Assembly: GCA_964460185.1 (NCBI GenBank)
Contig: CAYWTM010000004.1
Coordinates: 3,270-67,269, forward strand
From: JAVJPJ01 sp040217295
GTDB taxonomy: Bacteria > Pseudomonadota > Alphaproteobacteria > Rhodobacterales > Rhodobacteraceae
Direction of reading: 5' to 3'
DNA length: 64,000 nt
Part shown: positions 50,275-59,478 of the stretch, piece by piece
How the letters are laid out: the number at the start of each line of letters is the position of its first letter
How positions within the stretch are numbered: position 1 is the stretch's first letter
Position numbers and translations under genes: made by a program
Notes under the pieces: generated by a model
Told to the model about the DNA's origin: nothing
Database searches by the model: none
The model's input: only the letters and a program-made list of their open reading frames with translations

Positions 50275-52923
50275 ATGGCGGCGGACAACAACGAACCCGG
50301 CGGGCGCGAGGCGCGCCAGTTTTCCGACGAGGAACTTCAGGACCTGGTCGCGAGCACCGACAGCGGTGCGCGAAATCCGACGAACCGCAACATCGCGCTG
50401 CTGATTTCCGGGCTGGCGCTGGTCTGGTCGCTGTTCCAGCTCTGGATCGCGCAACCGATGCTGTGGTTCGGGGAATGGTTCTCAGTGATGAACTCGTCCC
50501 AGACCCGGCCACTGCACCTGTTCTTCGCGATCGTCCTGGCCTTCCTGGCGTATCCGGCCTTCAAGAATTCGCCGCGCGACCGCATCCCCGTCACCGACTG
50601 GATCTTGCTGGCGGTGGGCGGTTTCTGCACCTTCTACATCTTCTGGGCGGCCGACGAGCTTGCGATGACGGCACGGTCGGGCTTGCCGACGCAGTTCCAG
50701 GTCATCGTGGGTGCGGTCGGCATTCTGGTCCTGCTCGAGGCCAGCCGCCGTGCGCTTGGTCCTGCGCTGACGATCGTCGGATCTCTCTTCCTGCTCTACG
50801 CCTATATGGGCACCGGCTGGTTGATCCCCGACCTGATCGAACATGAGGGGCTGAGCTTTACCGCCCTGATCAATGCGCAATGGCTCGACACCGGGGGTGT
50901 CTTTGGCATCCCGCTGGGCGTCTCGACGGCCTTCGTGTTCCTCTTTGTCCTGTTCGGCTCTCTGCTCGACAAGGCCGGGGCGGGCAACTACTTCATCAAG
51001 CTCGCCTTCGCCGGCCTCGGGCACCTGCGCGGCGGCCCGGCCAAGGCCGCGGTTGTCGGCTCGGCCATGACGGGCCTGATCTCGGGCTCCTCCATCGCCA
51101 ACGTGGTGACGACCGGCACCTTCACCATCCCGCTGATGAAACGCGTTGGCTTTACCAACGAACAGGCCGGATCGGTCGAGGTTGCATCGTCCGTCAACGG
51201 TCAGATCATGCCGCCCGTGATGGGTGCCGCGGCCTTCCTGATGGTGGAATTCATCGGGATCTCCTACGTCGAGGTCATCAAGCATGCGTTCATCCCGGCG
51301 GTCATCTCCTACATCGCGCTGGTCTACATCGTGCATCTGGAGGCCCTGAAAAAGGACATGCCGGCGCTGGGCGAAGCGAAGTCCTTCGTCGGGATGATCG
51401 TCAAATTCTTCATTGGGTTTGCCGTCGCGGGCGCAGGCTTCACGGCGCTGATTTACGGGGTCGGCGCGCTCGAAGCCGCCGTGCCTTCGCTGAGCGCACC
51501 GATCATGATGACGGTGATGGCCGCGGTCTACATCTGGCTTGTCGCCATTGCTGCCCGCAAACCCGACCTCGAGGTCGATGACCCGAACGCCGAAAAGATC
51601 GAACTGCCGCAGGTCAAGGACATCTACTCCACGGGTCTGCACTACGTGCTTCCCATCGTCGTGCTGGTCTGGTTCCTGATGGTCGAACGCCAGTCGCCTG
51701 CCCGTTCGGCATTCTTCGCCACTGCCTTGATGATCGGCATCATCGCCACCCAGCGGCCGCTGAAGGCGCTGTTCCGGGGACATGGTGCGCACCTCTGGTC
51801 GGAATTCATGGGTGGCCTTGCGGACCTGCGTGAGGGTCTCATCGCGGGCGCACGAAACATGATCGGGATCGGGGTGGCCACGGCCGCCGCGGGCATCATC
51901 GTGGCAACCGTCACGCGCACACCCATCGGGACCGAACTTGCCGGTCTGGTCGAGCAACTGTCAGGCGGCGTTCTCTTCGTGATGTTGGTCCTGATCGGTC
52001 TTTTCTCGCTGATCCTCGGAATGGGCCTGCCGACGACGGCCAACTACATCGTCGTGTCCTCGCTCATGGCCTCCGTTGTGGTGAGCCTTGGCGCGCAGGA
52101 GGGGCTCATCGTTCCGTTGATCGCCGCGCACCTCTTCGTGTTCTATTTCGGTATCATGGCGGACGTGACGCCACCCGTGGGCCTGGCCAGTTTTGCTGCC
52201 GCCGCCGTGTCGGGGGGCGATCCCATCAAAACCGGCTTCACGGCGTTCTTCTACTCGCTCAGGACGGTGGCCTTGCCATTCCTCTTCATCTTCAACCCGA
52301 CGCTGATCCTTTATGGTGTCGATCTGGGGACCTGGTCTGGCATCTTCCAGGCGATCAGCGTCTTCATTGTGGCGACTTTCGCGATGCTGCTCTTTGCGGC
52401 GGCCACGCAGGGCTATTTCCTCGCCCGCTCGCGCATTTACGAAAGTGCGGCGCTGTTGCTGGTGGCGTTCACGCTCTTTGTGCCGAACGTCTGGCTCAAC
52501 ATGGTGCAGGACCCGTTCCGTACGGTGGAGGCCAGCCAGTTCGAAACGCTTCTGGGCGACGTCGAAGAGGGTGAACAGCTTCGCCTGCTGATCAGCGGCC
52601 CTGACTTCAACACGGGCGAGACCGCGGAAACGACACTCGTCGTCAACGCGACCGGGACAAGTGCTGCACAGCGACTGGCCAACTCGGGCTTGCTGCTGTT
52701 GCCCGAAGGGGATGTCATGCGGCTCGACGAACCCATGTTCGGAACGGAAACCGCCGAAGCACTGATTGACTTTGATTTCTATGCCGACGACCCTGTGACG
52801 CTTGCCTCGATTCAGGTGGAACAAGCGCGCCTCCCGGAGCAGGTGTTCTACATTCCGGCGCTCCTGCTTCTGGGTCTGGTGATCATGCTGCAACGTCGAC
52901 GTCAGACAAAACCGGCCTTCTGA
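50275..52923 (+). CDS. TRAP transporter permease, fused 4TM/12TM type
   Basis: An 882-aa membrane protein. The N-terminal region carries the small (DctQ-like) part with segments such as ALLISGLALVWSLFQLWIAQ. The large DctM-like part follows, with VGSAMTGLISGSSIANVVTT, QIMPPVMGAAAFLMVEFIGI and GMGLPTTANYIVVSSLMASV. A non-membrane stretch of about 100 residues near the C terminus (VQDPFRTVEASQFETLLGDV) precedes a last membrane segment. This is the usual partner of TAXI proteins and uses a sodium gradient in known members. Confidence 0.94.
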   Translation: MAADNNEPGGREARQFSDEELQDLVASTDSGARNPTNRNIALLISGLALVWSLFQLWIAQPMLWFGEWFSVMNSSQTRPLHLFFAIVLAFLAYPAFKNSPRDRIPVTDWILLAVGGFCTFYIFWAADELAMTARSGLPTQFQVIVGAVGILVLLEASRRALGPALTIVGSLFLLYAYMGTGWLIPDLIEHEGLSFTALINAQWLDTGGVFGIPLGVSTAFVFLFVLFGSLLDKAGAGNYFIKLAFAGLGHLRGGPAKAAVVGSAMTGLISGSSIANVVTTGTFTIPLMKRVGFTNEQAGSVEVASSVNGQIMPPVMGAAAFLMVEFIGISYVEVIKHAFIPAVISYIALVYIVHLEALKKDMPALGEAKSFVGMIVKFFIGFAVAGAGFTALIYGVGALEAAVPSLSAPIMMTVMAAVYIWLVAIAARKPDLEVDDPNAEKIELPQVKDIYSTGLHYVLPIVVLVWFLMVERQSPARSAFFATALMIGIIATQRPLKALFRGHGAHLWSEFMGGLADLREGLIAGARNMIGIGVATAAAGIIVATVTRTPIGTELAGLVEQLSGGVLFVMLVLIGLFSLILGMGLPTTANYIVVSSLMASVVVSLGAQEGLIVPLIAAHLFVFYFGIMADVTPPVGLASFAAAAVSGGDPIKTGFTAFFYSLRTVALPFLFIFNPTLILYGVDLGTWSGIFQAISVFIVATFAMLLFAAATQGYFLARSRIYESAALLLVAFTLFVPNVWLNMVQDPFRTVEASQFETLLGDVEEGEQLRLLISGPDFNTGETAETTLVVNATGTSAAQRLANSGLLLLPEGDVMRLDEPMFGTETAEALIDFDFYADDPVTLASIQVEQARLPEQVFYIPALLLLGLVIMLQRRRQTKPAF

Positions 52924-52946
52924 GGGCCAGGAGGGGGGACAATCCC

Positions 52947-53381
52947 GTGTTCAAATCCGTACTTCTGCCGATCGACCTGTCGGCGCCGTCCAGTTGGGAA
53001 AAGGCGCTGCCAGCCGCGTTGCGTCTCTGTCAGCCCGAAGACGGCGGTATCCTGCACGTGCTGACCGTCGTGCCCGACTTCGGCATGTCCGTGGTCGGCA
53101 GCTACTTTGAACCGGGCTTTGAAAAAAAGGCGATGCACCAGGTAGGTGAGGATCTGTCGCACTGGGTGGGCGAACACGTCTCCGGCGTGACCGAGATCCA
53201 TCCCCACGTCGTCCATGGCCGGGTCTATGACCAGATCATCATGGCCGCGGACAGACTGTCGGTCGATGCGATCGTCATGGGGTCACACAGGCCGGAGCTG
53301 ACCGACTACCTGCTTGGTCCAAACGCGGCGCGGGTGGTGCGTCACGCAAAGCAATCCGTGTTCGTAGTTCGCGGGGACTAG
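52947..53381 (+). CDS. Universal stress protein family (UspA/TeaD-like)
   Basis: A 144-aa Usp-fold protein starting with GTG behind GAGGGGGG. The N terminus, FKSVLLPIDLSAPSSWEKAL, and IVMGSHRPELTDYLLGPNAA are typical. The ATP-binding G-2x-G-9x-G(S/T) pattern is altered (GSHRPEL...LGPNA), so ATP binding is doubtful. Small Usp proteins encoded with TRAP transporters, such as TeaD with TeaABC, modulate transport, and the same role is likely here. Confidence 0.9.
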   Translation: MFKSVLLPIDLSAPSSWEKALPAALRLCQPEDGGILHVLTVVPDFGMSVVGSYFEPGFEKKAMHQVGEDLSHWVGEHVSGVTEIHPHVVHGRVYDQIIMAADRLSVDAIVMGSHRPELTDYLLGPNAARVVRHAKQSVFVVRGD

Positions 53382-53386
53382 GGGTC

Positions 53387-54709
53387 ATGAGCCACATATT
53401 TGGACGCGGGTCTGCATCACTGCCTACCGCTGTGCGTGGTGAAGGCTGTTACATCTACGACGCCCAAGGGCGTGCCTATCTGGACGGTTCGGGCGGCGCG
53501 GCGGTGTCCTGTCTTGGTCATTCCGATGCTGCCGTTCGCGCCGCGATCCACGGTCAGTTGGATCAAATTGCCTTTGCCCATACCGGGTTCTTCACGTCCG
53601 AGCCTGCCGAAGAGCTCGCGCATCTTTTGGCACAGAACGCGCCCGAGGGGATCGAGCGGGTCTACCTGCTCTCCGGCGGCTCCGAGGCGGTGGAGGCGGC
53701 CATCAAGCTGGCCCGTCAGTTTTACCTCGAGATCGGCGAGCCGCAGCGCCACCGCCTGATCGCGCGGCGGCAGAGCTATCATGGCAACACGCTGGGTGCG
53801 CTGGCCGCAGGTGGCAACGCGTGGCGGCGGGAGAAATACGCCCCGCTTCTGGTCGAAACCCATCACATCGCGCCCTGCTTCGAGTACCGCGAACGGCAAG
53901 ACAGCGAGAGCCCCGAGGCCTATGGCCACCGCGCCGCCGACGAATTGGAGGCGGAAATCCTGCGCCTCGGCCCCGAAACGGTGATGGCCTTCATCGCGGA
54001 ACCCGTTGTCGGGGCGACCGCCGGTGCCGTGCCGCCGGTTGCCGGCTATTTCACGCGCATCCGGGAGATCTGCGACCGCTACGGCGTCCTCCTGATCCTC
54101 GACGAAGTAATGTGCGGCATGGGTCGGACGGGCACCCTGTTTGCCAGCGAACAAGACGACGTGATCCCAGACATCGTGACCATCGCCAAGGGCCTCGGCG
54201 CAGGCTACATGCCCATCGGTGCGATGCTGGCCTCCGCCCGGATTTACGATGCGATCGCGTCTGGATCAGGAAGTTTCCAGCACGGGCACACATACCATGG
54301 CCATCCGCTTTCCGCCGCGGCCGCCCTGGCGGTCGTCAAGGCGATTCTCGACCGTGGCCTGGTCGATCGCGTGAAACAGCAAGGTGAAAAGCTGAACGCC
54401 GCGCTGACGGCCGCGTTCGGCCAGCACGCCCATGTGGGCGATATCCGCGGTCGCGGTCTGTTTCGGGCTATCGAACTGGTCGAAGATCGGTCCACGAAAA
54501 CACCGTTCGACCCGGCGCGCAAACTGCACGCGAGGTTGAAGTCGGCCGCGATGAACGAGGGGCTGATTGTCTACCCGGCCGGGGGGACGGTAAACGGGCG
54601 CGACGGCGATCACATCCTGATCGCACCACCCTTCATTATCGAAGACGGTCAAATTGACGAATTGGTCGGAAAACTTTCCCGCGCGCTTGAGAACGCGTTG
54701 GATCAGTGA
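53387..54709 (+). CDS. Class III (omega) aminotransferase
   Basis: A 440-aa PLP enzyme of the class III aminotransferases. The phosphate-binding and dimer segments are LSGGSEAVEAAIKLARQFYL and RQSYHGNTLGALAAGGNAWR, the Asp motif is LLILDEVMCGMGRTG, and the PLP Lys lies in VTIAKGLGAGYMPIGAML. Members move amino groups from omega- or beta-amino acids and amines to pyruvate or 2-oxoglutarate. Downstream is a beta-keto-acid cleavage enzyme whose start overlaps this stop, so the product may be a beta-keto acid. Confidence 0.93.
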   Translation: MSHIFGRGSASLPTAVRGEGCYIYDAQGRAYLDGSGGAAVSCLGHSDAAVRAAIHGQLDQIAFAHTGFFTSEPAEELAHLLAQNAPEGIERVYLLSGGSEAVEAAIKLARQFYLEIGEPQRHRLIARRQSYHGNTLGALAAGGNAWRREKYAPLLVETHHIAPCFEYRERQDSESPEAYGHRAADELEAEILRLGPETVMAFIAEPVVGATAGAVPPVAGYFTRIREICDRYGVLLILDEVMCGMGRTGTLFASEQDDVIPDIVTIAKGLGAGYMPIGAMLASARIYDAIASGSGSFQHGHTYHGHPLSAAAALAVVKAILDRGLVDRVKQQGEKLNAALTAAFGQHAHVGDIRGRGLFRAIELVEDRSTKTPFDPARKLHARLKSAAMNEGLIVYPAGGTVNGRDGDHILIAPPFIIEDGQIDELVGKLSRALENALDQ

Positions 54710-55476
54710 ACCGTTTGATACCCCTGCCACGGGTGATGCTGGCGCCGAACGGAGCAAGAAAAACCAAGGCGGATCACCCCGCGTTGCCGATGACGATCGC
54801 CGAGACCGTGGCGGCCGCCCGGGACGCGTTCGCGGCAGGCTCGGATGCGCTGCACGCGCATGTGCGCGACGCTGACGGACAGCACAGCCTTGACGCCGGT
54901 CTCTATCGCGAACTCATCAAGGAGATGGACCGCGTCGTGCCGGAGATGCCGGTGCAGATCACAACCGAAGCTGCCGGAAAATTCGGGCCGGACAGTCAGC
55001 GCAAAGTCGTGCGAGAGGTCCGCCCCGAAGGTGTGTCCGTCGCGTTGCGCGAGATGTGGCCAACTGACGGCCCCGATGCCGATGCGCGGACCTTCTACGC
55101 CTGGGCGGAGGATGAAGGTATCGCCGTCCAGCACATTCTCTACACCCCCGAGGACGCCGCCCGACTTGCTGCGCTTGTGGAAGGCGACTGTCTTCCTGCA
55201 GCCGTCCAGTGTCTGTTCGTGCTTGGGGCCTACGCACCTCCACGTGACGGCCGACCTGAAGACATAGCGCCGTTTCTCGAGGCATTGGCCCCCCTCGGCT
55301 CACAGGTCGACTGGGCAGCTTGCGCCTTCGGAAAGACCGAAACGATCTGCCTCGAAGCGGCTGCAAAACGCGGTGGAAAAATCCGGGTCGGTTTCGAGAA
55401 CAATGTCTTTGACGCCGATGGATCACGGGCAGCGGACAACGCCTATCGCGTGGGCCGGGTATTGGGTGCACTTTAG
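54706..55476 (+). CDS. Beta-keto acid cleavage enzyme (BKACE, DUF849)
   Basis: A 256-aa TIM-barrel enzyme of the DUF849/BKACE family, which condenses a beta-keto acid with acetyl-CoA to give acetoacetate and a new acyl-CoA. The Zn-binding HxH is in DALHAHVRDADGQHSLD, and a conserved Glu lies in IRVGFENNVFDADG. It starts with GTG overlapping the aminotransferase stop (GTGA). Together with the aminotransferase it gives a short route: amino compound to beta-keto acid to acyl-CoA. The actual substrate is not predictable by eye. Confidence 0.9.
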   Translation: MNRLIPLPRVMLAPNGARKTKADHPALPMTIAETVAAARDAFAAGSDALHAHVRDADGQHSLDAGLYRELIKEMDRVVPEMPVQITTEAAGKFGPDSQRKVVREVRPEGVSVALREMWPTDGPDADARTFYAWAEDEGIAVQHILYTPEDAARLAALVEGDCLPAAVQCLFVLGAYAPPRDGRPEDIAPFLEALAPLGSQVDWAACAFGKTETICLEAAAKRGGKIRVGFENNVFDADGSRAADNAYRVGRVLGAL

Positions 55477-55594
55477 GCAAACGCCCGCCAGTGCTTTTGC
55501 CGATCCGGGCGCAAAAGGCGCGCGGTCACAGTTTCAGTTCCAACGGGTCAGCGACCTTCGCGGTCCCACAAGCACGGTCAATGGGTATCGACGA

Positions 55595-55627
55595 CCCAGG
55601 GGCGTGGAGAAGTTCCGCGCCCCTGGG
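55595..55627. terminator. Hairpin in the convergent gap after the BKACE operon
   Basis: CCCAGGGGCG (55595-55604) pairs with CGCCCCTGGG (55618-55627) in a perfect 10-bp stem, located between the convergent BKACE (ends 55476) and isomerase (ends 55729) genes. It lacks a T-run on either side, so it is a likely but not classical bidirectional terminator. Nothing else is recognisable in this 250-bp gap. Confidence 0.5.
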
Positions 55628-55728
55628 CAGTTCCGCCTCCGGTCCAGTGCCGCCATCGATCCTGATTTGCTTCGTTTTGTATCACAGATGGAACGAATCC
55701 GATTTGGGATAGCGCGCGCAGATCCGGA

Positions 55729-56601
55729 TTACGGCATGTCCCCGAAGATCGTCTTGAAGCGATCGATGCAGAGGCGGAAGCCGTTCTCGAAATTCCCATC
55801 GCCTGCGTGATAAACGCTCTCGAAGGAGATCACCCCGTCATAGCCATCGGCCCGCAAGGCATCGGCCATCGGCTGGAATTGATCTGCCAGCTGCCCCTCG
55901 CCCATTCGCCGCACTTCCAGCGTTGCGCGCGGCGTGTCGACTTGGACGTCCTTGATGTGGATATGGCCCAGGTAGCCGTCCTTTGCCTCGTCATAGCCGT
56001 CCGGGTAGGCGACCTCGTGACACCAGCAATTGTTGGCAGGGTCCCAAAGAATCTTCAGAACGTCCTTGGCCCCCAGATCGTCAATCATCTTCCGACCCGT
56101 GTAGTTCGAATTGACCATCGTGCCGTTGCCGGTTTCGACCACAAGGGTTACGCCCGCGTCCCTGGCCACGTCAACCGCCGGGGCGATCAGCGGAAGCATG
56201 GCGTCCCACGCACCATTGGCGACGTTCCATCGCTCGGCCCCGTTGCGGCCCCAAAGGATCTGTTCCTTCTTGGGCGTCATGATCCGCACCAAGGGGCTGC
56301 CGACGACATCGGCCATGTCGATCACCCGCCTGAGCGCATCCATGTGCCGGGTGTGCAACGCGTCTCCGGGTCGGTTCGCCCCAGTCATTCCGGCAAAGAT
56401 ATGACGGCTCAGGCAAGACACCGGCTTGCCACGGTCCCGCAAAAGCGTGTCGATCTCGCGGATTTCCTGTGCGCTGTGATCGCCCACTTCAGTGTCACCA
56501 ACGAATTGCAGCTCGGCCCATTCCAAGCCGAACTCATCCATCACGTCGATGGTGTGTTTCAACTCGCGGCTGATGCCGTCACAGATTACACCCAGTTTCA
56601 T
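55729..56601 (-). CDS. Sugar phosphate isomerase/epimerase-like TIM barrel
   Basis: A 290-aa xylose-isomerase-like TIM barrel. Candidate metal-binding residues lie in VTLVVETGNGTMVNSN (Glu), KILWDPANNCWCHEV (Asp, His), YLGHIHIKDV (His) and DGVISFESVYHAG (Glu). It probably interconverts a keto- and aldo-sugar acid or epimerises one. Its ATG overlaps the stop of the HIBADH-like gene. The pair recalls the threonate/erythronate catabolic modules (LtnD plus OtnI), but the kinase and aldolase partners of those are not here. Confidence 0.86.
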   Translation of the reverse strand: MKLGVICDGISRELKHTIDVMDEFGLEWAELQFVGDTEVGDHSAQEIREIDTLLRDRGKPVSCLSRHIFAGMTGANRPGDALHTRHMDALRRVIDMADVVGSPLVRIMTPKKEQILWGRNGAERWNVANGAWDAMLPLIAPAVDVARDAGVTLVVETGNGTMVNSNYTGRKMIDDLGAKDVLKILWDPANNCWCHEVAYPDGYDEAKDGYLGHIHIKDVQVDTPRATLEVRRMGEGQLADQFQPMADALRADGYDGVISFESVYHAGDGNFENGFRLCIDRFKTIFGDMP

Positions 56602-57497
56602 TGCGCGCCCTCCCGGTGCAGTTCGGCACCTACGATGTCTTCGATGACCCGGGCACAGACCCAGTTATCGGCGTCGGGATATTTCGACTTGCCCGCATGG
56701 AATATCTGCATGGCCGCTGCGGCCATGTGCATTGGCACGGTCAGCTCTTCCGCGAGGTTGAGCGAGATCGTCAGATCCTTGTGCATGGTGCCGATGCCAC
56801 TTCCGGTATTCTCGAATTTTCGGTCGATGATGTTTTCCAGCGCCGTGTTGGTGCAGCCGCAACCCGCGCCGCTGGTAGAAAACACGCGGTAAAGATCCTC
56901 TCCCTTCACCCCCGCCTTGGCGGCCAGAACAGCCGCCTCGAACGTTGCCGAAAAGATCGAGCCAATCAGTGTCTGGAGACAGGCCTTGACTGTCTGACCC
57001 ATCCCCGGCGCAGTCCCGATGTGATGGATCGTAGCCGATACCGCCTCCATTGCCGGGCGGGCCCGCGCGATGACCTCTTCCGGGGCCGACGCCATCATGG
57101 TCAGCGTCCCGCCCTGCGCGCCGGGAAATCCGCCAGAGACCGGGCTGTCGATCAGGGCGATCGTGCCGCCTTCCATCGCGGCCCCGATCTCGCGCGCCTC
57201 ACGTGGCTTGATGGTCGCGGTCAGGATGATCACCCCACCATCAGCCATGGCGGCAGCCAGCCCGTCGGGGCCAAGGATCACCGATTTCGCCTGATCGCCG
57301 TTCATGACCATCACGAAGGCGACGTCCGCGCCTTTTCCGGCTTCAGGGATCGTCCCCGCGGCCTGTCCACCCATCTTTGTGAACGTAGCCATTCTGGCCG
57401 GGCTCAGATCGAACCCGGCGACGTCGAAACCCGCCTCTATCAGGTTCTTGGCCAGGCCCGAACCCATGTCGCCCAGACCAATTACACTTACGCGCAT
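56598..57497 (-). CDS. NAD(P)-dependent oxidoreductase, 3-hydroxyisobutyrate dehydrogenase family
   Basis: A 299-aa beta-hydroxyacid dehydrogenase. The N-terminal motif is VSVIGLGDMGSGLAKNL, the substrate-binding segment is LIDSPVSGGFPGAQGGTLTM, and the catalytic Lys lies in GMGQTVKACLQTLIGS. ATG 57497 has AAGAGG upstream; the frame opens earlier at 57536. Family members oxidise 3-hydroxyisobutyrate, tartronate semialdehyde, L-threonate and similar. It follows the TRAP permease gene by 123 bp in opposite order to transport, as a separate transcript or a late gene. Confidence 0.9.
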   Translation of the reverse strand: MRVSVIGLGDMGSGLAKNLIEAGFDVAGFDLSPARMATFTKMGGQAAGTIPEAGKGADVAFVMVMNGDQAKSVILGPDGLAAAMADGGVIILTATIKPREAREIGAAMEGGTIALIDSPVSGGFPGAQGGTLTMMASAPEEVIARARPAMEAVSATIHHIGTAPGMGQTVKACLQTLIGSIFSATFEAAVLAAKAGVKGEDLYRVFSTSGAGCGCTNTALENIIDRKFENTGSGIGTMHKDLTISLNLAEELTVPMHMAAAAMQIFHAGKSKYPDADNWVCARVIEDIVGAELHREGAQ

Positions 57498-57620
57498 GAC
57501 GCACCTCTTTTCTTGTTGCGCGGGCTTGGCCCGCAATTGAATTCTGGAGATTTCGGTCGCCGCAAACCGCGGAGACGGGCCGGTCCGGAAGACACCCCAA
57601 CGCCCATTGGCTTCATCAAT

Positions 57621-58901
57621 TCATGGCCCCATCACGGCGTCCGGTATCCACATCACCAAGTTCGGAAACACACAGATGAGGAACAGCACTGCCACGTTGC
57701 CCAGAAGGAAAGGCGCGGCCCCCAGAAAGATTGTCCCGATCGGCAGGCGGCAGATCGCAGCGCATACATTCAGACAATTGCCCACCGGCGGCGTGCAGGC
57801 ACCGACCGCAAGGCCACAGACCATGACAACGCCGAAATGCACGCCCGAGATGCCGAACTGCTCGGCCACGGGCAAAAGAACCGGTGTCAGCAGCAAGATC
57901 GCGGGACTGACATCAATGAACGTACCAGCCAGCAAGATCAGCAAGGCCGTCACGAGAAGGAAAGTCGTTGCATTCAGCCCGAGGCCTTCCACGAAACCCG
58001 CGAGTTGCTCGGGCACACGTTCAAGCGCGAGGACGGTAATGAAGACCTGGCTGAAAGCGATGATCATCATGATCTTGGCTGACATGATGATCGCCGTGCG
58101 CATGGCCCCCGGCATCTCCCGGAGCACGCCGAAACCGACGATGAACAGCCCGATGATAAGGCCGTAGACCGCTGCTGCCCCTGCTGTTTCCGTCGGCGTG
58201 ACGAAGCCGAAGACAACCGAACCGACGATCAGGACGGGCATCAGGACGACAGCTGCCGAACGGCGCATTTGGCGCAGGCCTTCTTCAAGCGTGAACGGCA
58301 CCGCTTCGGTTGGAAAGTTCCGGGCGACGGCAATGCGCCAGACGATGACCAACTGGAAAACGCCGACCATGACGCCCGGAATGATACCGGCCAGAAACAG
58401 GCGTCCGATGGATTCCTCTGCCGCGATGGCGTAGATGATCATCGGCACGGAGGGCGGGATGATCATCCCCATTGTGGACGACGCGACGGTGATCCCCGCG
58501 GCGAAGCTCATCGGGTAGCCGCGCCGCACCATTTCCGGGATCAGGATCGACCCGATCGACGCCGTGTCAGACGCCGAGGACCCGGAAATACCTCCGAAGA
58601 TCATCGACCCGACGACGTTGACCAGCCCAAGACCGCCCTTGAGCCGCCCGACAAAGAACATCGACAGGTCCAGAAGCCGCCGGGTGATCCCACCGGAGTT
58701 CATGACCAGGCCCATCAAGATGAAGAACGGAAGCGACACCAGCGCGTAATTATTGATCCCGGCAAAGAAGCGTTGAACCACGAAACCGGTCCCGAACGGG
58801 GCTTCCAGCAGGAAATAGGCAAGGCTGGCAAGGCCAAGCGCATAGGCGATCGGGACACCGATCAAGAGCAGGACGAACAGGGCGCAGAAAAGTACGAGCA
58901 T
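57621..58901 (-). CDS. dctM: TRAP transporter large permease DctM
   Basis: A 426-aa inner-membrane protein with about 12 hydrophobic segments. Typical DctM stretches are IPIAYALGLASLAYFLLE, FILMGLVMNSGGITRRLLDL, GGISGSSASDTASIGSILIP and VASSTMGMIIPPSVPMIIYA. It forms the translocation channel of the DctPQM importer. It starts 1 nt after dctQ ends. It is full length, with no fusion. Confidence 0.95.
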   Translation of the reverse strand: MLVLFCALFVLLLIGVPIAYALGLASLAYFLLEAPFGTGFVVQRFFAGINNYALVSLPFFILMGLVMNSGGITRRLLDLSMFFVGRLKGGLGLVNVVGSMIFGGISGSSASDTASIGSILIPEMVRRGYPMSFAAGITVASSTMGMIIPPSVPMIIYAIAAEESIGRLFLAGIIPGVMVGVFQLVIVWRIAVARNFPTEAVPFTLEEGLRQMRRSAAVVLMPVLIVGSVVFGFVTPTETAGAAAVYGLIIGLFIVGFGVLREMPGAMRTAIIMSAKIMMIIAFSQVFITVLALERVPEQLAGFVEGLGLNATTFLLVTALLILLAGTFIDVSPAILLLTPVLLPVAEQFGISGVHFGVVMVCGLAVGACTPPVGNCLNVCAAICRLPIGTIFLGAAPFLLGNVAVLFLICVFPNLVMWIPDAVMGP

Positions 58902-58902
58902 G

Positions 58903-59406
58903 TCAGTCCTCGGGCATCCAGAGACGGTCGAGGCCTTCTTCGCCCCCCAGTGTGAGCGCGATTTTCACGAAGCTGTAAAAGACCGCCAGCGAGCAGGCGA
59001 TTGGAACCACGATGAAGACATAGGCCTGTCGCATCCCGAACGGTTGCCAGATGTTGCCGCCCGGCCCCGCTATCCAGTCGATTGACAGGTAGACGAGGGC
59101 CCCGTTCATGACCGCGACAAGCAAAAGGCCCAGAATGTAGAAGGCCATGGTGAACGGACGCGGAAGCGCCTCGATGAAAAAAGTGATCGCGATGTGCTCG
59201 CGTTTGCTGATCGCCACCGCGCCCCCAAGGGCGCTGGTCGTCAGGAATGCGATCTTTACCAGTTCATCGACGCCGAAGATCGACTGATCGAATGGCCGCA
59301 ACAGGACCTTCGTGCAGACGATGACCAGAAAAATTCCGAACAAGATGACCATGACCGCTTCGACGAGACGGGTTAGCCAGGCGTCGAACGCCGCGAGCGA
59401 TTTCAT
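58903..59406 (-). CDS. dctQ: TRAP transporter small permease DctQ
   Basis: A 167-aa protein with four predicted membrane segments, including VEAVMVILFGIFLVIVCTKV and AFYILGLLLVAVMNGALVYL. The conserved KIAFLTTSALGGAVAISKRE loop with its downstream EHIAI is typical of DctQ. It lies between dctP and dctM. The hairpin at 59430-59465 separates it from dctP. Confidence 0.93.
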   Translation of the reverse strand: MKSLAAFDAWLTRLVEAVMVILFGIFLVIVCTKVLLRPFDQSIFGVDELVKIAFLTTSALGGAVAISKREHIAITFFIEALPRPFTMAFYILGLLLVAVMNGALVYLSIDWIAGPGGNIWQPFGMRQAYVFIVVPIACSLAVFYSFVKIALTLGGEEGLDRLWMPED

Positions 59407-59429
59407 GGCACATTCCTTGCGGTCAGTTC

Positions 59430-59465
59430 GAACGCGCGGGGCATGAATCGAGGCCCCGCGCGTTC
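59430..59465 (-). other. Strong intergenic hairpin between dctP and dctQ
   Basis: GAACGCGCGGGGC (59430-59442) and GCCCCGCGCGTTC (59453-59465) form a perfect 13-bp stem 13 nt after the dctP stop, without a T-run. It is the strongest of the four hairpins that follow solute-binding-protein genes in this window. Confidence 0.75.
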
Positions 59466-59478
59466 TGGGAGGATCACG

